Positions 21,916-29,271 of a stretch of DNA of 64,000 nt are shown one piece after another. This DNA comes from Phascolarctobacterium_A succinatutens_B (GTDB lineage Bacteria; Bacillota; Negativicutes; Acidaminococcales; Acidaminococcaceae). The notes beneath the pieces were generated by a model. The model had not been told where the DNA came from. It worked only from the letters and a program-made list of their open reading frames with translations, and made no database searches. Numbering within the stretch: position 1 is the first letter of the stretch; each line of letters opens with the position of its first letter. The position numbers and the translations under genes are program-made. The stretch spans positions 4,848 through 68,847 of the forward strand of contig NZ_CAUDZA010000010.1 in NCBI RefSeq assembly GCF_958453765.1, read 5' to 3'.

Positions 21916-22233
21916 TTAAATCCCCGGAGTAATGTCTTTAATGCCCTTTGCCAGTCTGTAAGCCTTGCGCATCATAGAATTCTCTTCCAAATATTGCAAA
22001 CCTTGCAATGTGATTTGTGGATTGATAGGCGTTATATAAGTTCCTGTAGCTGTTGATGTTATCTTGATTTCATCAATGTACCCTGCTTTTATAAGCATCT
22101 GGATAAGATTTTGCCACAGCACTTCTGAAATATTCAGTTTTTGGGGCGTTAAGTCTTCCCAATCTGGTTCCTCAACATCTAAGTTTTTCTCAAAAACCTT
22201 GAGTATTTTATAAATTATCTTAAAATTATCCAT
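21916..22233 (-). CDS. YjcQ-family phage protein
   Basis: A 105-residue protein resembling YjcQ (MDNFKIIYKILKVFEKNL at the start, SEVLWQNLIQMLIKAGYIDE in the middle, then TLQGLQYLEENSMMRKAYRL), a winged-helix-like family common in Firmicute prophages. AAGGAG precedes the ATG. It follows the putative immunity gene of the MuF-toxin cassette by 36 nt. Its function in the cassette is unknown. Confidence 0.75.
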   Translation of the reverse strand: MDNFKIIYKILKVFEKNLDVEEPDWEDLTPQKLNISEVLWQNLIQMLIKAGYIDEIKITSTATGTYITPINPQITLQGLQYLEENSMMRKAYRLAKGIKDITPGI

Positions 22234-22269
22234 GTTATCTCCTTATAAAAACCTTGTAAGCCTATCTAC

Positions 22270-22482
22270 TTAAACAATAGTCACAACTTTATCTTTAAAA
22301 TCATCTGTGGTGTGAATTGTAATCCATCTTTTAACAGAATTCGGCATATAGTGAAACCTTTTGTTATCAATAATTGCTATGCCAATTCCCTCTATTTGAT
22401 AATCTCTATCAAGCACAAGAATAGTTAAGTCCTTAGTATGTGGCACTTTAAGAGAATCTATAATCTTATATTTAGTGCTCAT
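22270..22482 (-). CDS. Putative immunity protein for MuF-type toxin
   Basis: A 70-residue beta-rich protein (KYKIIDSLKVPHTKDLTILV, then GIGIAIIDNKRFHYMPNS). Its ATG overlaps the stop of the toxin gene by one base (TAATG), so translation is coupled. Small beta proteins directly behind polymorphic toxin genes are typically the cognate immunity factors. The assignment rests on position, coupling and size, not on a named family. Confidence 0.55.
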   Translation of the reverse strand: MSTKYKIIDSLKVPHTKDLTILVLDRDYQIEGIGIAIIDNKRFHYMPNSVKRWITIHTTDDFKDKVVTIV

Positions 22483-23537
22483 TATCGGTTCCCCCCTTGC
22501 TTCAAGAATTCTTGCAATTTCAATTGATAAGTTTTTAAGTTTTGCGTTGTTACTTGAATTTCCTCTATTGGTATTTTATACTTCTCTGACATTTTTAGCA
22601 AGTATTTTTGTGCATCAATCTCTCTGCGTAATATCATTTCACTAAAAACAAGATTATTGTAATCTCCACGTCTATCCTGTTTAGCATGATACATTTTTTC
22701 AAGAACATCAGAAATAGTCGCACCATCCCTTATGAAAGCGATTTTGCTTCCAACTAAATATGAAGCATATGCTCCCTGTTTCTCTAAAAAGCGATCCGCT
22801 TCTTCGCCTCGTATTATAATGCCCCCATCATTCAAAAATTCTTTTACTAATTTATTATACGCCGCTTTATAAATAATCTGCTGTCCTTGAGCCCCTATAC
22901 GCCGACGCTTTAGAATACTTTCGTTCAGCCTGCTTTTTACTTCTCTCAGCCCAGCATAACCACGCATATACTTCCGCCAGTCTTCACCGTTTTCCCACGC
23001 TTTCAAGCCTTTACGCCCCAGCACCTGCGCACTGCGTGATTCCAGCAAGCTGTTCAGCCATTTGTCGCCTGCTTCCCGCACCTGATCGCGTTGCTGCTGC
23101 ATATCAACTTCGTCTTCAATGACTTCCACGTACCGGCATAAGCAATGCGGGTGTACCGGCAAAGGCGGCAGCTTATCCTTAGGATATATACCTGCACCTA
23201 AGCCATACATATCAGCTTTGGCGTACATATCGCAGATGTCGAAAACAGGGTGACGGCTGCTTAATTTGAATTTCACAGCCACAATATCAGCGTCTTTTTG
23301 CATCTTAGCTATGAAGCCATCAGCCCATGCCCTCGCCATCTCGGTTCGGGTGATGCGTTCAGCAACATAGCGGGATTTTTCATTGACAGCAACTTCCACG
23401 GCCTTTTCAATAGCCTTTTCATTGCCTTTCTGCACTGCTTCCAGCAATTTATTATAGGCTGCCTGCAGTGCCTTGTTAGGTGCGCCATTTTTGGCCAGAC
23501 TATTGATTTTGTCAATGGCCTGCCTTTGTTCAGCCAA
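22482..23537 (-). CDS. 5'-truncated MuF/SPP1 gp7-type head protein with C-terminal polymorphic toxin domain
   Basis: A 351-residue frame starting with TTG; the frame stays open to a stop at 23600 without a convincing start, so the true N-terminus is lost. Residues about 55-140 carry the phage Mu F signature (RITRTEMARAWADGFIAK, ending HPHCLCRYVE). Residues 160-205 are a linker shared with the cassette at 25.0 kb. Residues about 205-351 form a distinct domain with E280-x3-H284-x2-Q287 in VLEKMYHAKQ, like predicted metallopeptidase-type toxin tips. MuF proteins of temperate phages are known carriers of interchangeable toxin domains. The start uncertainty suggests a decayed gene that may still serve as a cassette. 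Confidence 0.65.
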   Translation of the reverse strand: MAEQRQAIDKINSLAKNGAPNKALQAAYNKLLEAVQKGNEKAIEKAVEVAVNEKSRYVAERITRTEMARAWADGFIAKMQKDADIVAVKFKLSSRHPVFDICDMYAKADMYGLGAGIYPKDKLPPLPVHPHCLCRYVEVIEDEVDMQQQRDQVREAGDKWLNSLLESRSAQVLGRKGLKAWENGEDWRKYMRGYAGLREVKSRLNESILKRRRIGAQGQQIIYKAAYNKLVKEFLNDGGIIIRGEEADRFLEKQGAYASYLVGSKIAFIRDGATISDVLEKMYHAKQDRRGDYNNLVFSEMILRREIDAQKYLLKMSEKYKIPIEEIQVTTQNLKTYQLKLQEFLKQGGNR

Positions 23538-23742
23538 TGCCTGCAGGTCATTGCCGGTAGCCTCCCTTACCTTATGCTGATAATATCCTTGCCGCCGTTA
23601 TATACATTCTGAGCATTTGTCTATAGCATTTTATAAATCGTTTTGTAATTTTTCTGGCATATGTTGCATTGCATAAATAAAAATTTTATATTTATCTCAA
23701 CGAAACTTGCATCTTCTTCTAGCCATAAACGCCTCCTGCTGT

Positions 23743-23748
23743 TATAAT
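23743..23748 (+). promoter_or_regulatory. -10 element of small gene at 23772
   Basis: GTTATAAT ending at 23748, with a weak -35 (TAGCCA at 23720-23725). The downstream leader ends GGTGATAGTTATG, nearly the same as at 5936 and 14475. Confidence 0.45.
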
Positions 23749-23771
23749 ATAAATAGAGGATGGTGATAGTT

Positions 23772-23999
23772 ATGTATCTTTTCGGAATAAAAAAATGGTA
23801 TTTCAACTGGGTTCTGATGATTTTAACTCTTGCTGTTTTCCCGCCGTTAACCATATACATGTTATACCGCATGATTAAAGATTTCTTTAAAGAATCCAAT
23901 AAACAAGCATATTACGACCAACTTGCCGAAGATGTACGTGAAGAAACACGTTTAGAAGAATTAAGAAAAACACGTGAAGCTATAAAACAAAATAAATAA
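23772..23999 (+). CDS. Small membrane-anchored protein with charged tail
   Basis: A 75-residue protein. The N-terminal half is hydrophobic (FGIKKWYFNWVLMILTLAVF, then PPLTIYMLYRMIKDFF). The C-terminal half is a charged helix (AEDVREETRLEELRKTREAI). The start is set at the ATG at 23772; an in-frame GTG four codons earlier lies in the ribosome site. It is encoded against the phage remnants on both sides and shares promoter and ribosome-site design with two small prophage genes. Confidence 0.65.
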   Translation: MYLFGIKKWYFNWVLMILTLAVFPPLTIYMLYRMIKDFFKESNKQAYYDQLAEDVREETRLEELRKTREAIKQNK

Positions 24000-24002
24000 T
24001 TT

Positions 24003-24215
24003 TCATTCCCGCTCATTTGGGCGGGTTATTTTTATTCGCCGGCGAACGCCAACAACCTCCAAGATGCTTTTCAGCTTTGTCGCACTCTGCTCTCCTGCCG
24101 TGCGGTGCTTCTTAGCTTCGTTGTTGAGAGTATTGATTTCGCCCTTGATAGCAGCGATGAGGTCAGCACCGTTCTCAACTTTTTCCAGTGCTTCGTAAAC
24201 CTGTTTCATTTCCAT
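24003..24215 (-). CDS. Small helical phage protein, probable truncated scaffold-like protein
   Basis: A 70-residue protein, helical and charged (MEMKQVYEALEKVENGADLI, then IKGEINTLNNEAKKHRTAGE). It resembles the N-terminus of phage capsid scaffold-type proteins, which normally follow MuF genes and precede the capsid gene. The last 13 residues are basic and may be out-of-context sequence after a deletion. The first 55 nt are duplicated at 21757-21811. Confidence 0.5.
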   Translation of the reverse strand: MEMKQVYEALEKVENGADLIAAIKGEINTLNNEAKKHRTAGEQSATKLKSILEVVGVRRRIKITRPNERE

Positions 24216-24282
24216 TGTTCTGATACCTCCATATCATGGGCCTCCGCCCTATATTGTGCCCTCTCCTGGGCATATAAAAAGC
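24161..24282. repeat. Duplicated ~118 bp segment, copy B
   Basis: Partner of 21757-21874. It covers the first third of the scaffold-like gene, its ribosome site and the leader up to the terminator region. Confidence 0.85.
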
Positions 24283-24361
24283 GTATCCTGTGAAATTCAC
24301 AAAATACGCTAATTATTAAATTATTTACTGCATAAAAAAGCCCACAGCATAGCTATGAGCT
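24276..24361 (-). terminator. Two consecutive hairpin terminators behind the Ntox50 immunity gene
   Basis: Leftward: a stem AGCTCATAGC / GCTGTGGGCT type (24338-24361) is followed by TTTTTT, then AGCGTAT...ATACGCT (24281-24310) is followed by TTTTTATA. They separate the immunity gene from the scaffold-like gene. Confidence 0.6.
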
Positions 24362-24362
24362 T

Positions 24363-24554
24363 TTAAAGCATTTCAATTTCGGTAATTTCATGCTTAGCAA
24401 TTTCAATAAGTATATTATTTTCATTTCTAATAATAATGCTTTCTTCTTCATCCTCTTCAATGGTCGGAATATAGTCAATAACGCGACCTTCAATCGCACC
24501 ACCATCTAAGCACAAAATTTTAATTTTTTTCCCAAAAGTTTCTCTTAATTTCAT
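24363..24554 (-). CDS. Putative immunity protein of Ntox50-like toxin, Sm-like fold
   Basis: A 63-residue protein (MKLRETFGKKIKILCLDGGA, then EGRVIDYIPTIEEDEEESII). The pattern resembles small Sm/SH3-like beta barrels seen beside phage toxins. The start is set at 24554, one nt after the toxin stop, with AAAGG 9 nt upstream; an ATG at 24563 abuts the ribosome site. It directly follows the broken toxin gene. Intact immunity with broken toxin is the combination expected to be tolerated. Confidence 0.6.
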   Translation of the reverse strand: MKLRETFGKKIKILCLDGGAIEGRVIDYIPTIEEDEEESIIIRNENNILIEIAKHEITEIEML

Positions 24555-24555
24555 A

Positions 24556-25107
24556 TCATTCATCCTTTCTAGGATAAATATGACTACCAGTTTTAGAATA
24601 AACTATAACCGCTGCTTTAGTCCTCGTTTCTTTACCATTTTCATTATCTACATGAGCACCTATAATTTTATCACTAACAACCCTTTCTTTATTTTTCCAA
24701 TTACCATTGCTGTCAAAAACAGCCTCGCCAGTAGTACTCAACTCATCAACTAACCGTTGAGCTCTGCTAAATTACCGTCCAAATAGCTTCTTCCGTCAAT
24801 ATAGCCTCTACTACCCTTAATATGCCTGTTTTGCTTGTCAGCATTAATGGTTTTAGAAATTTCGCCGAGCCTTAGCTTTTCTTTTATTATACAATTATCT
24901 TTATTAGCTTGCAATTTCTCATCAGCGTAAAACTGCAACATAAGTTCAAATACTCTGCTCTCCGCTTCACGCAGTCCAGCATAACCACGCATATACCCCT
25001 GCCAGTCCTCACTAGCGTTCCACGCCTTCAAGCCTTTACGCCCCAGTACCTGCACCTAAGCCATACATATCAGCTTTGGCGTACATATCGCAGATATCAA
25101 AAATCAT
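24556..25107 (-). pseudogene. Broken MuF-linker and Ntox50-like toxin gene
   Basis: Three pieces can be read. (a) 25107-25040 encodes MIFDICDMYAKADMYGLGAG of the MuF domain. (b) A deletion at a short GCACCTG-type repeat joins this to the shared linker QVLGRKGLKAWNASEDWQGY, then a toxin start (KQNRHIKGSRGYIDGRSYLD). (c) A 1-nt loss near 24765 shifts the frame, and the end (GAHVDNENGKETRTKAAVIV, then YSKTGSHIYPRKDE) continues in another frame. KQxxHIxG ... IVYSKTGSHI is the pattern of polymorphic toxin type 50 domains found at the end of phage MuF proteins. The toxin should be inactive unless the frameshift is a sequencing error. Confidence 0.75.
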
Positions 25108-25127
25108 GTGCCTTCATATAATAAAAT

Positions 25128-25166
25128 AACGCAGAATGTACTCATCTTCTCAGTACATTCTGCGTT
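25128..25166. terminator. Bidirectional-type hairpin terminator after trpG
   Basis: A 15-bp perfect stem AACGCAGAATGTACT / AGTACATTCTGCGTT (25128-25142, 25152-25166), six nt after the trpG stop. It has T-rich sequence on both sides, so it may end transcripts from either direction. It marks the border between host trp genes and phage debris. Confidence 0.75.
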
Positions 25167-25171
25167 TTGCT

Positions 25172-25738
25172 TTACAGGCTCAAAAAGTTTTCTAAAATCG
25201 TCCGTCCCTGCGGCGTCATAATCGACTCCGGATGGAACTGCACACCATACACCGGCAGCGTTTTATGCTGCAGCGCCATAATCTCGTTCTTTACCGTTTT
25301 TGCCGTAACCTCCAGGCATTCCGGCAAGCTTTCCGGCTCCACAATCAGCGAATGATAGCGCGCCGCCTCAAAGCCGTCCGGCATATCCTTAAAGATGGGG
25401 CTTGCCGCCTCCAGATACATCTTATCCGCCTTACCGTGCACAATCTCCGGCGCATGCACCACATTGCCGCCAAAGGCCTCGCCAATCGCCTGATGCCCCA
25501 GGCATACTCCTAAAATTGGGAACTCACCGGCAAGCTGACGGATAACCTCCAGACAAATACCTGCCTGCTTGGGATTGCCCGGCCCCGGTGAAATAATAAT
25601 ATGATCCGGCTGCATTGCTCTGATATCCTCAATCGTCAGCTTATCATTGCGCACAACCTTGATATCAGGATTAATTTCGCCAATCAGCTGATACAGATTA
25701 AAAGTAAAGCTGTCGTAGTTGTCTATAATCAAAATCAT
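25172..25738 (-). CDS. trpG: Anthranilate/aminodeoxychorismate synthase glutaminase subunit
   Basis: A 188-residue class I glutamine amidotransferase. The catalytic Cys lies in GVCLGHQAIGEAFGG, and the His-Glu pair in YGVQFHPESIM. It supplies ammonia to TrpE for anthranilate, the first step of tryptophan synthesis. The start is 3 nt after the trpE stop, under a Trp T-box. PabA could not be separated from TrpG by sequence alone; the operon favours TrpG, possibly amphibolic. Confidence 0.93.
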   Translation of the reverse strand: MILIIDNYDSFTFNLYQLIGEINPDIKVVRNDKLTIEDIRAMQPDHIIISPGPGNPKQAGICLEVIRQLAGEFPILGVCLGHQAIGEAFGGNVVHAPEIVHGKADKMYLEAASPIFKDMPDGFEAARYHSLIVEPESLPECLEVTAKTVKNEIMALQHKTLPVYGVQFHPESIMTPQGRTILENFLSL

Positions 25739-25741
25739 TCC

Positions 25742-27205
25742 TTACTCCTCCTCTGCCGTCATGCGCAGCGCCGTCATGCAGGCGCCTGCCTTATTCACGG
25801 TCTCCTGAAATTCATTGTCCAACACGGAATCCGCAACGATACCGCCGCCAGCCTGAATATAAACCCTGTCGTTCTTTTTAACCATAGTGCGGATGGTAAT
25901 ACAGATATCCATGTTGCCGCCAAAATCGAGATAACCCATGCCACCGCCGTAAATACCGCGGCGCTCCGGCTCCAGCTCGTCAATAATCTCGCAGGCGCGA
26001 ATCTTCGGCGCTCCGCTCAGCGTGCCTGCCGGGAATACTGCCCGCAGCGCGTTCAATGCGTCCTTATCGGCACTCAGCTGGCCTGTAACCTTGCTCGTGA
26101 TATGCATAACGTGTGAAAAACGCTTAATCGCCTTATAATCGCTCACCTTGACGCTGCCAAAGTCACAGACACGGCCAACATCGTTACGCCCCAAATCCAC
26201 CAGCATATTATGCTCCGCGATTTCCTTGGCATCTGCCAAAAGCTCCTGCTCCAGCGCCTTGTCCTCCTCACTCGTCCTGCCGCGGCGGCGTGTGCCCGCA
26301 ATAGGCATGCTGATAACCTTTTTGCCAACTACCTTCACCAACGTTTCCGGCGAGCTGCCGGCGATTTCCACATCGTCATTATGCATAAATACCATGTACT
26401 GCGAAGGGTTCGTCGTTCTCAAATAGCGGTAAGCGCTGAAAAGGCTTTGGTCATAGGTTGCGCTGAATTTTTGCGCGTAAACAATCTGAAAAGCATCGCC
26501 GTTTTTGATATATTCCTTGCAGCGCAGCACATTTTTATTATACTGCTCACGGCTCTGGTTACTGGTGAACTCGCCCAGCTTAGCCTTTACAGGCTTCTTC
26601 GGCTGCACAGGCTGCAGCAGCATTTCCTCCATCGCCGCAATTTCACGCTCTGCTTTAGCGTAATTGATGGAAGCATTATCCGTTTTGACATTCACAATCA
26701 GGAAAATCTTCTGCTTGAGATGGTCAAAAGCAATCAGCTTATCAAACAGCATCAAATCAACGTCGGCAAATTCCGCCTTGCGCTCTTTATTCACACGCAT
26801 ATCCGGCTCGCAGTAGCGCATAAAATCAAAGCCAAAGGTGCCTACAAGACCGCCGGTAAAGTTAGGCAGGCCATCAATCTGCGGTGCCTTGTATTCCTCC
26901 AGAATATGGCGGATGCAGCCCAAGGGATCGTTTTCCTGATACTTCACGGCAGCACCGCTGATGATTTCCGCATTACCGTCGGTTATTTTCAAACGCAGCA
27001 TAGGATCATAGCCTACAAAGGAATAACGCGCCCAATGCTCACCGCCCTCAATGCTTTCCAAAAGGAAGTAGTTGCGGCTGCTGCGTCTTACATTGTCCAA
27101 AAATGCCAGCGGCGTCAGCATATCCGCCAGGCATTCCTTAGCTACAGGCACAGCCTTGTAGTCCTTTGCATACTGCATGACCTGCTCCAAAGATAAATTC
27201 AACAT
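25742..27205 (-). CDS. trpE: Anthranilate synthase component I
   Basis: A 487-residue chorismate-using enzyme. The N-terminus carries LLES (residues 48-51), the motif linked to tryptophan feedback binding. The C-terminal core shows PIAGTRRRG, DLGRNDVGRV and AGTLSGAPKIRA. It makes anthranilate from chorismate with TrpG. GAGGTG lies upstream of the ATG. The other trp genes are not in the window, and the operon ends after trpG at a terminator. Confidence 0.95.
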   Translation of the reverse strand: MLNLSLEQVMQYAKDYKAVPVAKECLADMLTPLAFLDNVRRSSRNYFLLESIEGGEHWARYSFVGYDPMLRLKITDGNAEIISGAAVKYQENDPLGCIRHILEEYKAPQIDGLPNFTGGLVGTFGFDFMRYCEPDMRVNKERKAEFADVDLMLFDKLIAFDHLKQKIFLIVNVKTDNASINYAKAEREIAAMEEMLLQPVQPKKPVKAKLGEFTSNQSREQYNKNVLRCKEYIKNGDAFQIVYAQKFSATYDQSLFSAYRYLRTTNPSQYMVFMHNDDVEIAGSSPETLVKVVGKKVISMPIAGTRRRGRTSEEDKALEQELLADAKEIAEHNMLVDLGRNDVGRVCDFGSVKVSDYKAIKRFSHVMHITSKVTGQLSADKDALNALRAVFPAGTLSGAPKIRACEIIDELEPERRGIYGGGMGYLDFGGNMDICITIRTMVKKNDRVYIQAGGGIVADSVLDNEFQETVNKAGACMTALRMTAEEE

Positions 27206-27242
27206 TTTGTCACCTCATCTGCTTATTTTCACCCATGTCAAC

Positions 27243-27545
27243 AAAAAAGCCTGTCCTCGTACTGCTCGCTTTGAGCAATATCAAGGACAGGCTATAAATT
27301 CTTATACCTACGGTACCACCTTGCTTCGCCGTACACCGGCGCTCTCTCGCAGAATGCTGACACATTCCTCACCCTTAACGCCGGTGTAACGTTGCCGAAT
27401 ACTCTCGCCTAAGCGATTTGACAGCACCCTCAACGGTCCATTTATCAGCCTGCATCTCTATCCGGCTCCCACCTGCCCGAACTCTCTGTAAGCGCATTTA
27501 CTGACTTGATCTCCGTCTCAACGGTTTGTGGTCTTTTGGGAAGTT
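27243..27545 (-). promoter_or_regulatory. T-box riboswitch, tryptophan specificity, upstream of trpE
   Basis: Leftward leader of about 300 nt. The T-box core AAGGTGGTACCGT (27322-27310) precedes a terminator (AGCCTGTCCT / AGGACAGGCT plus T run, 27293-27243). A Stem-I-like region contains AGAGAGTTC and a candidate specifier TGG in GATAAATGGACC near 27440. Uncharged tRNA-Trp would stabilise the antiterminator and turn on trpEG. The specifier assignment agrees with the genes controlled. Confidence 0.85.
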
Positions 27546-27551
27546 GTGCCT

Positions 27552-27580
27552 AGTGTATCACTCTGCATTAATAGTGTCAA
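27552..27580 (-). promoter_or_regulatory. trpEG promoter
   Basis: TTGACA (27580-27575), 17 nt, TACACT (27557-27552) on the minus strand, placing the start of transcription a few bases before the T-box leader. Confidence 0.75.
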
Positions 27581-27690
27581 GAAAATATTACACTTTGCGT
27601 ACTTCCGATTATTTTGCAGTGAATAATGTAAAGCAGGTTACAGTTTCAAAATAACTGCGCAACAGCAAGCAATGTATATATTACGCAAGT

Positions 27691-27800
27691 TTTTCTTCTG
27701 TATGAGAAAAACTCACTCAAAACTCAAAATTTTTCTTTTCTAAACTAAAAACTTCTGATTTTTAAGCATTGTTTCTTCTGCAGGCGAAAAACTTTTGGAT
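27691..27800. repeat. Imperfect direct repeat, left copy, flanking ATPase gene
   Basis: About 110 bp, clearly similar to 29091-29200. Both contain ACGCAAGTTTTTCTTCT, then GAAAAACTCACT, AACTTCTGATTTTTAAGCAT and GGCGAAAAACTTT in the same order. Each copy is built of AGTTTTTCTT / AAGAAAAACT half-palindromes. The unique bases 27,581-27,690 show no gene. Confidence 0.75.
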
Positions 27801-27825
27801 GTAGGAAGAAATATAACTACTTGAC

Positions 27826-29013
27826 TCAATTTTCTTCCAAAAGAAAATCTATGATATTCTTTTGCTCAATCCCATCCTCACCCATCGGTAATTCATCAAG
27901 AGTAAGCACATACTTAGGATAGCTGTCATTAATCTTTTTTAGCGGAGCAAACTCACGCTCATATGTTTTTTCATCTAAAACCGTTGCTGATACTTGATAA
28001 TAAATGCGCTTATCCTCTTTTTGAGCAATGAAATCTACTTCGAGCAAATCTAATTTGCCTATGCTGACCTGATATCCTCTTCGCAAAAGCTCCAGATAAA
28101 CAATATTTTCAAGAATATGTCCGATATCGCGAGTGCGTTCACCCAATAAAAGGTTACGCAAGCCTATATCAACGATATAATATTTTTCCAGTGATTTCAA
28201 GAACTCTTTCCCTTTGATATCATAGCGATTTGCTTCATACAAAATAAAAGCATCTTTTAGTGCTCGAATATAGTTATCAATAGTCCCTGATGTAGTCCTT
28301 CTGCCATTACTGTTCAAGGTATCAGCTATTTTTTTAGTTGAAACTATATTTCCTATATTATCAAATAAAAATCGTATTACATCTTCTAAGAGCTTTACGT
28401 CTGAAATCCTCTTGCGTTCAACAATATCCTTAAGTAAAACAGTGTTGAATATACCTCTAAAGTATTCCAAGCGAACTTCTTTGTTATCAATAGTTGCAGC
28501 ATAAGGAAAGCCACCATTAAGATAATATTTATTAAACGCCGTCTTTTTATCTCCACCGACTAATTCCCAATACTCCTTAAACGACAACGGTAGTATGCTC
28601 AGTTCAATATACCTTCCAGACAACAATGTAGATAATTCACCAGAAAGCAAATATGCATTAGAACCAGTAATATAAATATCTACATCATCACGTAAGAACA
28701 AACTGTTGATAGCCTTTTGAAACTCAGAAATAATTTGTATTTCATCTAAGAATATGTAATTTTTTTCATTAGGGGATAAGTTTTCCAGGATATGATTATA
28801 TAAAGCATGATAATCCTTAAGACTTTCCCAACGCAAATCTTCAAAATTTATATATTGACAGCATGAAGGATGCACACCGCTGCTTACTAAAAAATCTCTA
28901 TACATTTCCAGCAGTGTCGACTTACCGGAACGACGCACACCTGTAATAACCTTGATAATCTTTTTATCTCGCATCAATTTTAGTTTTTCCAAATATGTCT
29001 GACGTACAATCAT
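27826..29013 (-). CDS. AAA ATPase with DUF4143 domain
   Basis: A 395-residue protein. The Walker A is GVRRSGKST near residue 25 and the Walker B-like segment is NYIFLDEIQ near 89. A C-terminal DUF4143 region follows, with a nuclease-like LEVDFIAQKEDKRIYYQVS (D and Q-x-S at positions used by PD-(D/E)XK folds). These proteins are widespread, frequently exchanged and of unsettled role. The start is set at 29013 with GAGGAGG upstream; the frame extends to 29040. It is a single gene bracketed by the direct repeats. Confidence 0.85.
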   Translation of the reverse strand: MIVRQTYLEKLKLMRDKKIIKVITGVRRSGKSTLLEMYRDFLVSSGVHPSCCQYINFEDLRWESLKDYHALYNHILENLSPNEKNYIFLDEIQIISEFQKAINSLFLRDDVDIYITGSNAYLLSGELSTLLSGRYIELSILPLSFKEYWELVGGDKKTAFNKYYLNGGFPYAATIDNKEVRLEYFRGIFNTVLLKDIVERKRISDVKLLEDVIRFLFDNIGNIVSTKKIADTLNSNGRRTTSGTIDNYIRALKDAFILYEANRYDIKGKEFLKSLEKYYIVDIGLRNLLLGERTRDIGHILENIVYLELLRRGYQVSIGKLDLLEVDFIAQKEDKRIYYQVSATVLDEKTYEREFAPLKKINDSYPKYVLTLDELPMGEDGIEQKNIIDFLLEEN

Positions 29014-29090
29014 ACAAATCCTCCTCTCCCAAACTAGCATTATACTTCTTTGTCCTTTATATCATAACAGAAAGGATAATCCTACGCAAG

Positions 29091-29200
29091 TTTTTCTTCT
29101 CCATAAGAAAAACTCACTAAAATCTAAAAGTTTTTCTTTTGTAAACGAAAAACTTCTGATTTTTAAGCATTTTTTATTTTGTAGGCGAAAAACTTTGGAG
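29091..29200. repeat. Imperfect direct repeat, right copy, flanking ATPase gene
   Basis: Partner of 27691-27800, in the same orientation. The two copies lie just outside the ATPase gene and its leader. Confidence 0.75.
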
Positions 29201-29223
29201 TTAAAAATTTCTTTATACAAGCG

Positions 29224-29249
29224 AAAAAAGGCGGCGCAAGCGCGCCGCC
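29224..29249 (-). terminator. GC-rich terminator of secreted protein gene
   Basis: GGCGGCGC / GCGCCGCC (29230-29249), followed leftward by six T. The same stem recurs at 30450-30469 and 33682-33701. Confidence 0.85.
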
Positions 29250-29271
29250 CAAGGCTTCAGGTAAAAACTTA

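Noticed and set aside
23621..23899. Leftward 92-codon frame opposite the small membrane gene
   Set aside because: Overlaps the well-supported gene at 23772 and its promoter; no ribosome site and no coherent sequence.
26210..27196. Plus-strand frame of 328 codons opposite trpE
   Set aside because: Shadow of trpE; no start signal and no recognisable protein features.
27691..29200. CRISPR array
   Set aside because: Only two long imperfect repeats with a gene between them, no regular spacers.
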